A stretch of 64,000 nucleotides of DNA from Flavobacterium sp. LHD-85 (GCF_030929595.1 NZ_JAVFVR010000001.1:248001-312000); one strand, 5' to 3'. Counted from the first letter of the stretch, positions 33,720-43,522 are shown. Notes: a model not told the origin generated them from the sequence alone. Translations and numbers: made by a program.

Positions 33720-33750
33720 ATGCCAGCCTGTCAAAGCTGGCATTTTTTTT
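33720..33750 (+). terminator. Terminator after secG
   Basis: ATGCCAGC (33720-33727), loop of 8, GCTGGCAT (33736-33743), then eight T. Ends the lptE/secG transcript and isolates groES. Confidence 0.9.
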
Positions 33751-33776
33751 AAGAAATAATGTCAGTTTTTCTAGCA

Positions 33777-33792
33777 TGGCATAGTTTCTGAA
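33777..33792 (+). promoter_or_regulatory. Sigma-54-like -24/-12 element upstream of groES
   Basis: TGGCATAGTTTCTGAA. The -24 part TGGCAYR is a perfect match; GG and the -12 dinucleotide are ten bases apart as required, but the -12 reads CTGAA where consensus is TTGCW. There is no CIRCE repeat and no TAnnTTTG box in this gap. Only a candidate. Confidence 0.3.
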
Positions 33793-33839
33793 AGTTTATA
33801 GAACAGAAAAAAACGTATAACTTATAATAATATAAAATC

Positions 33840-34115
33840 ATGGCTTTAAACATTAAACCGCTTTCAGACCGCGTACTTATTGAGCCTGTTGCAGCTGAAA
33901 CTAAAACTGCCTCAGGTATTTTTATTCCAGATACTGCCAAAGAGAAACCACAAAAAGGAACTGTAGTTGCAGTAGGAAACGGAACTAAAGATCACACAAT
34001 GACTGTAAAAGTTGGTGATACTGTTCTTTACGGAAAATATGCAGGAACCGAGTTAAAACTAGAAGGCACTGATTACCTAATCATGCGCGAGGATGATATT
34101 TTAGCGATTATCTAA
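33840..34115 (+). CDS. groES: Co-chaperonin GroES
   Basis: 91 residues, full length. [17 protein letters not shown], mobile loop around [43 protein letters not shown]. Caps the GroEL ring. It is separated from groEL by 599 bases holding a four-helix bundle gene and repeats, whereas the pair is normally within about 150 bases. Confidence 0.97.
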   Translation: MALNIKPLSDRVLIEPVAAETKTASGIFIPDTAKEKPQKGTVVAVGNGTKDHTMTVKVGDTVLYGKYAGTELKLEGTDYLIMREDDILAII

Positions 34116-34121
34116 AGATTG

Positions 34122-34195
34122 TGTAAGCCGTAAGCTTTAAGCTATAAGCTTTCACAAAATGCCTATAGCCTACTGCCTAAAGCTTAAAGCCAACA
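34122..34195. repeat. AAGCTTTAAGC palindromic repeat, copy 1 (before the IVP gene)
   Basis: Contains GTAAGCTTTAAGCTATAAGC and then CCTACTGCCTAAAGCTTAAAGC. The two halves are approximate inverted repeats. The same unit is repeated after the IVP gene and again at 59580-59685. Confidence 0.8.
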
Positions 34196-34199
34196 AAAA

Positions 34200-34556
34200 A
34201 TGAGAGATTTTAAAAAATATGACATTTGGCAACTAAGTCATTCTTTAACTTTAGAAATCTATAAATTAACATCTCTTTTTCCAAAAGAGGAATTATACGG
34301 ATTAACAAGTCAGATTAGAAGGGCATCTTCCTCAATTCCCACCAACATTAGTGAAGGATGCGGAAGAAATAGCGACAAAGAATTTAATCAATTTCTCAAC
34401 ATTGCTTTGGGTTCTGCCAATGAGACAGAATACTTATTGATTTTAGCTAAAGATTTGCAATATTTAAACAATGAAATTGCAGAAAAACAGATAGAAAAAA
34501 TCAATAGCATAAAAAGCAAAATTTACAAACTAAAACAAGTATTAGTTCAGCAATAA
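34200..34556 (+). CDS. Four-helix bundle protein (23S rRNA-IVP / S23 type)
   Basis: 118 residues. Family signs: MRDFKKYDIWQ, YKLTSLFPKEELYGLTSQIRRASSSIPTNISEGCGRNSDKEFNQFLNIALGSANETEYLL. These proteins come from intervening sequences in 23S rRNA and also sit at many other sites; no activity is known. Here the gene divides groES and groEL and lies inside a nest of repeats with sequence unrelated to the operon. It looks like a mobile or domesticated passenger. Relatives act as accessory proteins of diversity-generating retroelements, but no reverse transcriptase is present here. Confidence 0.9.
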   Translation: MRDFKKYDIWQLSHSLTLEIYKLTSLFPKEELYGLTSQIRRASSSIPTNISEGCGRNSDKEFNQFLNIALGSANETEYLLILAKDLQYLNNEIAEKQIEKINSIKSKIYKLKQVLVQQ

Positions 34557-36346
<1,790 letters not shown>

Positions 36347-36370
36347 TTCATTCTCTTCTTAAAACTTAAA

Positions 36371-36403
36371 AGCGCCAGATTTCTTATCTGGCGCTTTTTT
36401 TTG
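36371..36403 (+). terminator. Terminator of groEL
   Basis: AGCGCCAGAT (36371-36380), loop TTCTT, ATCTGGCGCT (36386-36395), then a run of eight T. Strong intrinsic terminator. Confidence 0.95.
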
Positions 36404-36406
36404 TTT

Positions 36407-36512
36407 GCCACGAATTTCACTAATTTCCACGAATTAGTTTTAATCTTTTGCGTATAGTTTAACTAGCCACAGATTACACAAAGCATTATTGGAAATTCGT
36501 GCAATTCGTGGC
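36407..36512. repeat. Gene-less palindrome of the GCCACGAATT family
   Basis: Left arm 36407-36436 opens GCCACGAATTTCACTAATTT, which equals the left arm that precedes the GxxExxY gene. Right arm 36491-36512 ends in CGTGGC. In between are 54 bases with no gene, so the same palindrome exists as an empty site and, at 29101-29582, as an occupied site. Confidence 0.8.
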
Positions 36513-36560
36513 AACTCTTTTATTTAACATTCTCTTTTTCTTTAAAAAATCTGTTATCAA

Positions 36561-36568
36561 TACCTTTG
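36561..36568 (+). promoter_or_regulatory. Promoter -7 box (TACCTTTG) for the phosphodiesterase gene
   Basis: TACCTTTG, 22 bases before the ATG at 36591. Confidence 0.6.
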
Positions 36569-36590
36569 CAACTTCACAATAATATAAAAA

Positions 36591-37793
36591 ATGAAAAAGT
36601 ATTTTACTTCACTCCTATCTTTAGTTTTTCTTTCGCTTTCATTCTTTTTACAAGCCCAAAATGCTAAAGATAATTATGTAGTTTTAGTTTCGATGGATGG
36701 ATTTCGCTGGGATTATGGCAAAATGTATAATCTTCCAAATCTGAAGCAAATTGAAAAAGAAGGTGTTCACGCAAAATCAATGAAACCTTCATATCCTAGT
36801 AAGACTTTCCCAAATCATTATTCGATCGTTACAGGACTTTATCCAGATCATCACGGAATTATCAATAATGTTTTTTATGATGCTTCTTTGAATCAATCTT
36901 TTTCATTATCTAGTAATGCTAAAAACGATTCAAGATTTTATGGCGGAAATCCAATTTGGAATTTAGCTGAACAACAAGGTGTAAAAACCGCTTCTTTCTT
37001 TTGGCCAGGTTCTGATATTGACAAAAGAAACCCAAGTTATTTTAAAAATTATGATGGCAAAATTCCGTATGGAGCTAGAATCGACACGGTTATAAAATGG
37101 TTGCAGCTTCCAGAAAAACAGCGCCCTCATTTGGTTACTTTATATTTTGACGAACCAGATCATACGGGTCATAATTTTGGTCCGCTTTCACCAAAAACTG
37201 AAAAAACAGTGATCAAAATGGATTCGATTATGGGCGAAATATCTAGAAGATTAGATCAGTTGCCTATTGGAAAACAAATCAATTTGATCATCGTTTCAGA
37301 CCACGGAATGGCCACTATCAGTAATGATAAAAAAGTAGCGGTGTTAGATTATATAAAACCAGAATGGTTAGGTTATAAAGACGTTATTAATCCAATTATG
37401 AGTCTTCAGGCAAAACCGGGTTATCAAGATTCTATTGCCAATGCTTTAAAAAAAGTGCCACACATTAAATTCTGGAAATCGACTGAAGTTCCAAAAAGAT
37501 TGCATTACGGAACGAATCCTCGCGTACATGATTTTGTTATTGAAGCTAAAAAAGGTTGGAGTTTAGTAAGCAAAGAAAGCACGCATATTAATGGAGGAAC
37601 GCATGGTTATGACAATGAGGAAAAAGATATGCATGCTATTTTCTACGCAAAAGGACCTGCTTTTAAAGTCAATAAAAAAGTAAAAACGTTTCAGAATGTT
37701 TCGGTTTATCCTTTAATCGCTCATATTTTAGGATTGCAAGTAGGCGAAATTGATGGAAAACTGAGTGATGTAGAGTCGGCTTTAGCTAATTAG
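36591..37793 (+). CDS. Secreted nucleotide pyrophosphatase/phosphodiesterase (ENPP-like)
   Basis: 400 residues. Signal peptide MKKYFTSLLSLVFLSLSFFLQA, cleaved near Gln23. Alkaline-phosphatase-superfamily, ENPP branch: VVLVSMDGFRWDY (Asp metal ligand), nucleophile Thr in PSKTFPNHYSIVTGLYPDHHGIINN, DEPDHTGHNFGP (Asp and His), and IVSDHGMA (Asp-His). All six zinc-site residues appear to be present. Likely cleaves nucleotides or lipid phosphodiesters in the periplasm or outside the cell. The stop codon lies inside the outer arm of a large palindrome. Confidence 0.9.
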   Translation: MKKYFTSLLSLVFLSLSFFLQAQNAKDNYVVLVSMDGFRWDYGKMYNLPNLKQIEKEGVHAKSMKPSYPSKTFPNHYSIVTGLYPDHHGIINNVFYDASLNQSFSLSSNAKNDSRFYGGNPIWNLAEQQGVKTASFFWPGSDIDKRNPSYFKNYDGKIPYGARIDTVIKWLQLPEKQRPHLVTLYFDEPDHTGHNFGPLSPKTEKTVIKMDSIMGEISRRLDQLPIGKQINLIIVSDHGMATISNDKKVAVLDYIKPEWLGYKDVINPIMSLQAKPGYQDSIANALKKVPHIKFWKSTEVPKRLHYGTNPRVHDFVIEAKKGWSLVSKESTHINGGTHGYDNEEKDMHAIFYAKGPAFKVNKKVKTFQNVSVYPLIAHILGLQVGEIDGKLSDVESALAN

Positions 37794-37897
37794 AAAATGT
37801 GGCAATTTGATAATTTGATAATTTTTGAATTGTAATAATTTGACAAACTGAATTGCCTCCAGCTTTAGCTGAAGAAAAAAATCAAACTTCATAAGAG

Positions 37898-37940
37898 AAA
37901 GGCTTTAGCCAAACTTTATCGTTTGGCTAAAGCCTTTTTT
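37898..37940. terminator. Bidirectional terminator (17-bp stem)
   Basis: AAAGGCTTTAGCCAAAC, loop TTTATC, then GTTTGGCTAAAGCCTTTTTT; perfect stem with A and T runs, suited to either direction for the two convergent genes. Confidence 0.9.
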
Positions 37941-38010
37941 CTATTCTGAATACTACCTCCAGCTAAAGCTGAAGGCAATTCAAAAAAAAACAATTTCATA
38001 CAGCATATAT

Positions 38011-38097
38011 CTGTAGAGGCGCACCGCAGTGCGTCTAGTCTAGTATATCAATCATTGTGATTACGTTGCGTAGACGCACTGCGGTCCGCCTCTACAG
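38011..38097. repeat. 27-bp inverted repeat, GC-rich (GTAGAGGCGCACCGCAGTGC)
   Basis: CTGTAGAGGCGCACCGCAGT... at 38011-38037 and its reverse complement at 38071-38097, with one mismatch of 27. Much more GC-rich than the flanks. Typical of dispersed palindromic repeats of Flavobacterium. Confidence 0.9.
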
Positions 38098-38148
38098 ATA
38101 CACATTATCAATAGCAATATCTAATTATCAAATTGCCACATTTTCTAA

Positions 38149-39678
38149 TTAACTAACCACTTTGTACGTTGGATCTTCGATTACATTTACATTAATAACC
38201 GCATCGGCATTTTTAAGCAACTGTCTGCAATCGGCACTTAAATGCTGCAATTCTACTGTTTTATTTAACTGATTGTATTTTTTCGTCAGATTATTTAAAG
38301 CTTCAATGGCCGACATATCAGAAACACGACTTTCTTTAAAATCGATTATAATATGATTTGGGTCGTTTTGGATGTCAAATTTTTCTAAAAAAATAGTGGT
38401 CGAACCAAAGAATAGCGGTCCGTAAATTTCATAATGTTTTACTCCGCTTTCATCGATATAATGTCTAGCGCGAATTCTTTTGGCACTTTCCCAAGCAAAA
38501 ACCAAAGCAGAAATAATTACGCCAATTAAAACGGCCAAAGCCAGATTATGCAATACAATGGTAATTACGGCAACTAAAATTCCAACAAAAATATCATGTT
38601 TCGGCATTTTATTAATAATCTTGAAACTTGCCCATTCAAAGGTTGTAATGGCAACCATCATCATTACACCAACCAAAGCCGCCATTGGCAATTTTCCAAT
38701 TATGGGCGCACCAAAAAGTATAATCATTAAAATAGTCAAAGCGCCAATAATTCCTGCAAGTCTAGCTCTCGATCCCGCGCCAAGATTTACCAAAGTCTGT
38801 GCAATCATAGGGCAACCTCCCATTCCGTAGAAAAAACCATTTAAGATGTTTGAACTTCCTTGTGCAATACATTCTCTATTGCTATTTCCTCTTGTTCCCG
38901 TAATTTCATCAACCAAATTCAGCGTAAGCAAACCTTCGGTCAAACCAACGGCCGCAACAATTACCGAATACGGAAATATCACTTTTAAAGTTTCAAAAGA
39001 AAATGGAATATTCGGAATATGAAACGGAGGAAATCCACCTTGAACTGAAGCAATATCTTCTACCGTTTTAGTTTCAATATTAAAAATAATGACCAGAGCA
39101 AAAACGACCATAATAGCCACTAAAGATGCTGGAACTGCTTTTGTAATCTTCGGAAAAACTAAAACAATAGCAATTGTCAAAGCAACCAACCCTAGCATAA
39201 TATACAAAGGAGTTCCCTGAAGCCAAGAAATCTGGCCATTAACTACGGTTTTAAACTGCTCCAATTGCGACATAAAAATCACAACCGCTAATCCGTTTAC
39301 GAAACCAAACATAACGGGTTGCGGAACCAATCGAATAAATTTTCCGAGTTTAAAAAGTCCGATACAAATTTGAACAACACCTCCAAGAGCTACAGCAGCA
39401 AAAACATATTCTATTCCGTGCGATTTCATCAAGGCAATCAAAACAATTACCGTTGCTCCTGCTCCGCCCGAAATCATTCCGGGTCTTCCTCCAAAAATAG
39501 CCGTAACCAATCCTGCAATAAAAGCTGCGTACAAACCAACCAGCGGGGGAAATCCAGCCAGAATAGCAAACGATAATGATTCAGGAATCATAGTCATTGC
39601 AACGGTTAAACCTGCTAAAATTTCATTTTTATAATTGACTTTCTGACTAAAATCGAAGAGTTGGAACTTTTTTTTCAT
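38149..39678 (-). CDS. SulP family anion transporter with STAS domain
   Basis: 509 residues. About twelve hydrophobic segments in residues 15-400, with the SulP signature in the first part (GLTVAMTMIPESLSFAILAGFPPLVGLYAAF). C-terminal STAS domain (about 420-509: IIIDFKESRVSDMSAIEALNNL). Probably takes up sulfate or bicarbonate; the ion cannot be told from sequence. Upstream of the ATG there is an inverted repeat at 39757-39780. Its stop lies in the palindrome. Confidence 0.93.
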   Translation of the reverse strand: MKKKFQLFDFSQKVNYKNEILAGLTVAMTMIPESLSFAILAGFPPLVGLYAAFIAGLVTAIFGGRPGMISGGAGATVIVLIALMKSHGIEYVFAAVALGGVVQICIGLFKLGKFIRLVPQPVMFGFVNGLAVVIFMSQLEQFKTVVNGQISWLQGTPLYIMLGLVALTIAIVLVFPKITKAVPASLVAIMVVFALVIIFNIETKTVEDIASVQGGFPPFHIPNIPFSFETLKVIFPYSVIVAAVGLTEGLLTLNLVDEITGTRGNSNRECIAQGSSNILNGFFYGMGGCPMIAQTLVNLGAGSRARLAGIIGALTILMIILFGAPIIGKLPMAALVGVMMMVAITTFEWASFKIINKMPKHDIFVGILVAVITIVLHNLALAVLIGVIISALVFAWESAKRIRARHYIDESGVKHYEIYGPLFFGSTTIFLEKFDIQNDPNHIIIDFKESRVSDMSAIEALNNLTKKYNQLNKTVELQHLSADCRQLLKNADAVINVNVIEDPTYKVVS

Positions 39679-39756
39679 GGCGTAAAATTAGAAAAATAAT
39701 ACGCAAAAGAACAGACCTTTTAGCTGATAAAAAGTTATTGGAAAAACACCTCAAAA

Positions 39757-39780
39757 AACAGTTAAATCAGATTAACTGTT
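39757..39780. promoter_or_regulatory. Dyad symmetry upstream of the SulP gene
   Basis: AACAGTTAA-ATCAGA-TTAACTGTT, perfect 9-base arms, about 80 bases before the SulP start. Could be an operator or a hairpin. No regulator is suggested by the neighbourhood. Confidence 0.35.
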
Positions 39781-39924
39781 CGAGAAGAAAAAGAAAGATA
39801 GAAAGTATAAAACTTAGCATTCCAGATTTATTTTTACAATTAGAATATCACACAAAATACTTACAAAAAAAGGAAATACAGCTGCGTATTTTTACCCGAT
39901 TTAATTTTGATTTCCTTTAAAATA

Positions 39925-40170
39925 TTATTCTAATCTTACGCAAGTATAGCCTAAACCAGAAACATGATTCACAACATTATCATACTGCAAATCAACACCT
40001 TCAATTCGTAAAATTTTATCACAATCTTCCAAATCAAAATTGATTTTATAATCTGGAAACTGATTCTGCATAACGGCTATAACATAATCACGATCAGATT
40101 CTTCCTGGATATTTGTTTTAAAAATTTCCACAACACTCTCTGCTTCTTGTAATTCTTTAAACTGGTACAT
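39925..40170 (-). CDS. Small uncharacterised protein (possible HMA-like fold)
   Basis: 81 residues, acidic, soluble. No cysteine pair of a metal-binding HMA motif, but the alternation of beta and helical stretches (IEGVDLQYDNVVNHVSGLGYTCVRL) is of ferredoxin-like type. It lies divergent from the LytS-like kinase gene, with its own TATTTTTG box at 40209-40216, sharing the intergenic repeat region. Function unknown. Confidence 0.65.
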   Translation of the reverse strand: MYQFKELQEAESVVEIFKTNIQEESDRDYVIAVMQNQFPDYKINFDLEDCDKILRIEGVDLQYDNVVNHVSGLGYTCVRLE

Positions 40171-40208
40171 TTTTATTTATTATTAAAAAGATTATAGAAA
40201 CTTAAGAT

Positions 40209-40216
40209 CAAAAATA
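40209..40216 (-). promoter_or_regulatory. Promoter -7 box (TATTTTTG) for the 81-residue protein
   Basis: TATTTTTG on the minus strand, about 38 bases before the ATG at 40170. A TTG (CAA on the plus strand at 40241-40243) lies 24 bases upstream, a little too far. Confidence 0.5.
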
Positions 40217-40244
40217 ATAGAGAAACCTTTATTTTAACAGCAAT

Positions 40245-40289
40245 TTTATACCAATGGCGTATGATTTATACGAATGGCGTTGGTATAAA
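40245..40289. promoter_or_regulatory. Phased direct repeats and inverted repeat upstream of the LytS-like gene
   Basis: Direct repeat TATACCAATGGCGT (40247-40260) and TATACGAATGGCGT (40267-40280): 13 of 14 bases the same, spaced exactly 20 bases from start to start. The ends also form a 10-base inverted repeat (40245-40254 TTTATACCAA with 40280-40289 TTGGTATAAA). LytTR-type regulators bind such paired direct repeats about two turns apart; the LytTR gene is in the downstream operon. Confidence 0.6.
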
Positions 40290-40327
40290 TTTTTCTCTAT
40301 AAACACTTATAAACTATACGATTATAT

Positions 40328-40335
40328 TATTTTTG
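40328..40335 (+). promoter_or_regulatory. Promoter -7 box (TATTTTTG) for the LytS-like/LytTR pair
   Basis: TATTTTTG ends 5 bases before the ATG at 40341, so the mRNA would start at, or within a few bases of, the start codon. The phased repeats are 48 bases upstream, as is usual for an activator. Confidence 0.55.
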
Positions 40336-40340
40336 CCACT

Positions 40341-41336
40341 ATGACAATTGCAAAAATCTATCAGAATTTTTTTCTACGAAACTTAATTGTAAATACACTT
40401 GTTTATTTGGTCATTTTGGCCTGTATTTACGACGAAATAAGACTGGACGGGCATAGCTGGTCTTATATTCTCAGTAAAATTGCCATGGGATATTTCCCTT
40501 GTATTGTATGGATTACGGTTTTTAATATCTGTATCATCAATCCTTTTTTATTTCATAAAAGATTTAAAATCTTTTTTACGCTTCTTGCGGTCTATTGGAC
40601 TGGTTTTTACTTTTTTATGAATTGGTTTTTTCCGCTTGTCGGATTAGGAAATTTAAAGACACTTCAGATTGTATCTCTTATCATAAACGGTTGTTTCTTC
40701 TATTTTCTGCATATAGTGATTAGCAAAAAGATGAGTCAGGCAGATAAAGACATTATGAATTTTAAGTCGGAACTCTCATTTTTAAAACAGCAGCTGAATC
40801 CTCATTTTTTGCTCAACGCCATGAACAACCTGTATGGAGAAGCCCTAGCTGAGCCAGAAAAAGTTCCTGACCGAATACTGAATCTCTCAGACTTGTTGCG
40901 CTATCAGATTGAGGCTTCAAAAAGAGATTTTGTTTTAATGCAGGAAGAAATTGCTTTTATCAAAAAATATATTGAATATTATACGTTTAGAAACGAAAGA
41001 CTGGCTGTAACGCAAAATATTGAAGGCGTACATGATCAAATCGAAATTCCGCCTTTGTTCTTTTTGCCTTTGGTAGAAAATGCAGTGAAGTTTTCTGCCG
41101 AAACCGCTGAACCATTTATTAATCTAGATTTGAAAGTACAATGCCGAAATTTATGTTTTACTCTCAAAAACAATTGTTTGGACACAGAATCACGGCTTTC
41201 GAGTACGGGAATCGGAATTGAAAACCTAAAAAGACGTTTGGAAGTATATGGTTTAAAACATACTTTAAACTGCAAAAAAGAAAAAAACATGTTTATTGTA
41301 AAACTGAGTATATGGCACTTACCTACCGCTGTCTGA
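40341..41336 (+). CDS. LytS-type sensor histidine kinase
   Basis: 331 residues from the ATG at 40341. The frame stays open 29 codons upstream, but those codons overlap the promoter and the phased repeats. Four membrane helices (about residues 15-150), then a His_kinase domain with H-box LKQQLNPHFLLNAMNNLY and ATP-binding residues IPPLFFLPLVENAVKFSAE and GIGIENLKRRLEVYG. Lacks a PAS or extracellular sensor domain, so the membrane helices probably sense. Its 3' end overlaps the LytTR gene by 25 bases. Confidence 0.9.
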   Translation: MTIAKIYQNFFLRNLIVNTLVYLVILACIYDEIRLDGHSWSYILSKIAMGYFPCIVWITVFNICIINPFLFHKRFKIFFTLLAVYWTGFYFFMNWFFPLVGLGNLKTLQIVSLIINGCFFYFLHIVISKKMSQADKDIMNFKSELSFLKQQLNPHFLLNAMNNLYGEALAEPEKVPDRILNLSDLLRYQIEASKRDFVLMQEEIAFIKKYIEYYTFRNERLAVTQNIEGVHDQIEIPPLFFLPLVENAVKFSAETAEPFINLDLKVQCRNLCFTLKNNCLDTESRLSSTGIGIENLKRRLEVYGLKHTLNCKKEKNMFIVKLSIWHLPTAV

Positions 41337-42025
41337 TAATTGATGACGAATCGCCGGCACATAAAGCCTTGATTTCTCACATCTCCAAATTTGACGAACT
41401 GGAACATTCCGGAAGCGCATTTAATGGTATGGAAGCCATAAAACTGCTTAACGAAAACCAATATGATATTATTTTTCTTGATATTAATATGCCTGTCATT
41501 TCTGGTGTAGAACTGATGGAACTGCAACCCAATCGTCCGCTGACAATTGTAACAACGGCTTATTCCGATTATGCACTTTCTGCTTATCAAAACGATGCTA
41601 TTGATTATCTTTTAAAACCAATTTCACCCGATAAATTTGCCAAAGCCATAGAAAAAGCCAAAACTTATTTTTCTGGAAACAGTCTTAAAAAAGAAACTCA
41701 AACCAATACCAAAGTATTTTCGTATCGTCTTAACGGGCAAAATATAGACATGCCAATCTGTGATATTCTCTATATCGAAAGTCTTGGCAATTACATGAAA
41801 CTATACAGCGCCAAACTCAATTTACCACATATTATTTACGGCTCACTTTCAAGTATTGCCTCAGAAATTGACAGTACTAATTTCGTTCAAGTACATCGTT
41901 CGTTTATTGTAAATACTGAAAAAATCAACGCTGTTACTTCAAAAACACTTACCATGTGCAATGGCGAAATGATTCCTGTGGGAAGAAAGTATCAGATTCT
42001 TCTAAATAATTTGCCAATGAGATAA
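41312..42025 (+). CDS. LytTR family response regulator
   Basis: 237 residues. Receiver domain (1-120): CLIIDDESPAHKAL with the acidic pair, DIIFLDINMPV with the phosphoacceptor Asp, TTAYSDYALSAYQNDAIDYLLKPIS with the Lys. Then a LytTR DNA-binding domain (about 135-235: CDILYIESLGNYMKLYSAK ... VQVHRSFIVNTEKI). The start overlaps the kinase gene, so the pair is translated together. It may bind the direct repeats upstream of its own operon. Confidence 0.94.
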   Translation: MALTYRCLIIDDESPAHKALISHISKFDELEHSGSAFNGMEAIKLLNENQYDIIFLDINMPVISGVELMELQPNRPLTIVTTAYSDYALSAYQNDAIDYLLKPISPDKFAKAIEKAKTYFSGNSLKKETQTNTKVFSYRLNGQNIDMPICDILYIESLGNYMKLYSAKLNLPHIIYGSLSSIASEIDSTNFVQVHRSFIVNTEKINAVTSKTLTMCNGEMIPVGRKYQILLNNLPMR

Positions 42026-42058
42026 TTTCTCAATTTTTATAATTAAATATTTTTTGAA

Positions 42059-42085
42059 AAGCTCAACTTAAAAAAAGTTGAGCTT
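42059..42085 (+). terminator. Terminator of the LytS-like/LytTR operon
   Basis: AAGCTCAACTT, A-rich loop, AAGTTGAGCTT (42059-42069 and 42075-42085), followed by a T-rich stretch. Confidence 0.75.
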
Positions 42086-42298
42086 CATTTTGTTTGACCA
42101 AAATCTCTTATCTTAAGCAATTGTAAGGCTTACAGACTCTAGGAATTGTTATTTTTATTTGTTTTAAATCAACAACAATTATTCTAATTAATGATTTTGT
42201 TAATTATTTTCTTAAAAAAAACGGCGAACCAAGCAACTTTTCCTACTTAATTATTTAAATTCGCCACATAAGCAATCCCCTAAGCTATTTATAAACCA

Positions 42299-42763
42299 AT
42301 GACCATTTTTAATTTCTTTAAAAGATCTACTACAAAATGCCCGAGATGCCTTGGAAAAAGATTTGTTGATTGGGATGATATCCGCCGTTTAAACCGACAA
42401 TTGAAATGGGTTCCTGCTCCATGCGCCTACTGTGACGCAACAGGAAGAGTCCCCAAAGAGCTGCTTTCTAAAGTTGCCGTTGACTGCATGTATCTCACAA
42501 TCGATCTGCCAGAATCTATAATAGAAAAAATAAAAGAAGGCGATCTAGAAACGATTGAAAAAGGAAAACAGCGCGAACTTTTTGTAGACCATCTTATACA
42601 ATATACAGAGCATCATCACCTTACTCAAAATCTAGACGCCGAAAGCATTGCTAATTTATATTTGGAATTCGAGGCAGAAAAAGCTCCTTTTGCCGTTACC
42701 AAAGAAGAATTAATAAAATATATCCAAGGCGTAATCGAATTAAAGAAATCTGCATTAAGCTAA
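42299..42763 (+). CDS. Small protein with DnaJ-like cysteine pairs
   Basis: 154 residues. Two CxxC pairs near the N-terminus (CPRC and CAYCDATGRV) resemble the zinc-binding repeats of DnaJ, but there is no J domain and only one repeat's worth. The rest is helical and acidic. Not assigned to a family. Upstream is a gap of 273 bases with the terminator at 42059; no promoter box is seen. Confidence 0.65.
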   Translation: MTIFNFFKRSTTKCPRCLGKRFVDWDDIRRLNRQLKWVPAPCAYCDATGRVPKELLSKVAVDCMYLTIDLPESIIEKIKEGDLETIEKGKQRELFVDHLIQYTEHHHLTQNLDAESIANLYLEFEAEKAPFAVTKEELIKYIQGVIELKKSALS

Positions 42764-42838
42764 TTTTTTTGCATTTTTGCACTTTTTAAAATGTTATAAG
42801 TTCACTCATTCGTGAGCATCTTTTCAAATCAATAAAAC

Positions 42839-43354
42839 ATGATTAAAACTTTAAAGCTTATTTTTATTGCAATTTCTTTTTTATTCTTTTTTGGCTGTTC
42901 TTCTGGAGATTGCACCAAAATAATTACTATTCCTGCACAAACTATACAAACACCATCTGGATCATCTTACATGCCAGCGTATGAAAGAGAAGTTTCTTGC
43001 GATTTTGAGATTGAACCTGTGGAAGAAAACACCAAAGAACTTGAAAATTTCTCGTACGAAATTTTGAATTTCATTTATACTCCAGACACTGGCAAAAATA
43101 CTAACAGACTTCAAATGGAGATAAAACTAAACAACCTTAATGACTTTAATGTCACAGGGGCTCCATTAATTACTATTAATGTTGATGGAGCAGAATCGAT
43201 TGGAAGTTTTGCATCAAAAGCCACGTCGCCATGTTATGGAATTAACGCTAAATCTAGTTGTATTTTTACATTTGATCAAGAAACTTCCTTAAGTTTTGGG
43301 CTGATAAAATCGGTGAAAATTGTTTCGGTAAAATATATCGTAGCAAAAAAATAG
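42839..43354 (+). CDS. Uncharacterised lipoprotein
   Basis: 171 residues. Lipoprotein signal MIKTLKLIFIAISFLFFFGCSSGDC with Cys20 as lipidation site. The mature part is a beta-rich domain with two further cysteines near the end (SPCYGINAKSSCIF). Four cysteines in all after the lipid site suggest disulfides. Family not recognised. Followed by a hairpin terminator at 43523-43569. Confidence 0.75.
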   Translation: MIKTLKLIFIAISFLFFFGCSSGDCTKIITIPAQTIQTPSGSSYMPAYEREVSCDFEIEPVEENTKELENFSYEILNFIYTPDTGKNTNRLQMEIKLNNLNDFNVTGAPLITINVDGAESIGSFASKATSPCYGINAKSSCIFTFDQETSLSFGLIKSVKIVSVKYIVAKK

Positions 43355-43522
43355 TTTCCCTCTTTTAAAATTTAAAGAAAAAGTTCTTCTAAAAAACAGG
43401 TATTAATACCTGTAATCATCACTTAATTTTAAACTAATATTGTTACTAATAATTTTTAGTTTAGGCAAGGTTTTCAAATAGAGAGCTTTTTAATTTTTTG
43501 TCACTTTTTTTTGAAACAGAAA

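Larger units (their letters stand above)
37787..38151. repeat. Nested palindrome (29-bp outer arms) between two convergent genes
   Basis: Outer arms 37787-37815 and 38123-38151 are a perfect 29-base inverted repeat that takes in the stop codons of both flanking genes. Inside are three further inverted repeats: 37850-37874 with 37957-37981 (GAATTGCCTCCAGCTTTAGC type), the terminator 37898-37940, and 38011-38037 with 38071-38097. The whole could fold as a stem with two branches. Confidence 0.9.

Noticed and set aside
34200..34556. Avd accessory protein of a diversity-generating retroelement
   Set aside because: No reverse transcriptase, template repeat or variable repeat is seen within the window, so I leave it as an IVP-type protein.
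39738..39920. 60-codon plus-strand frame before the SulP gene
   Set aside because: It covers the dyad at 39757, has a low-complexity Lys/Arg-rich sequence and no recognisable start context.
42299..42763. DnaJ-like chaperone
   Set aside because: No J domain and only one set of CxxC pairs; called only a small Cys-pair protein.
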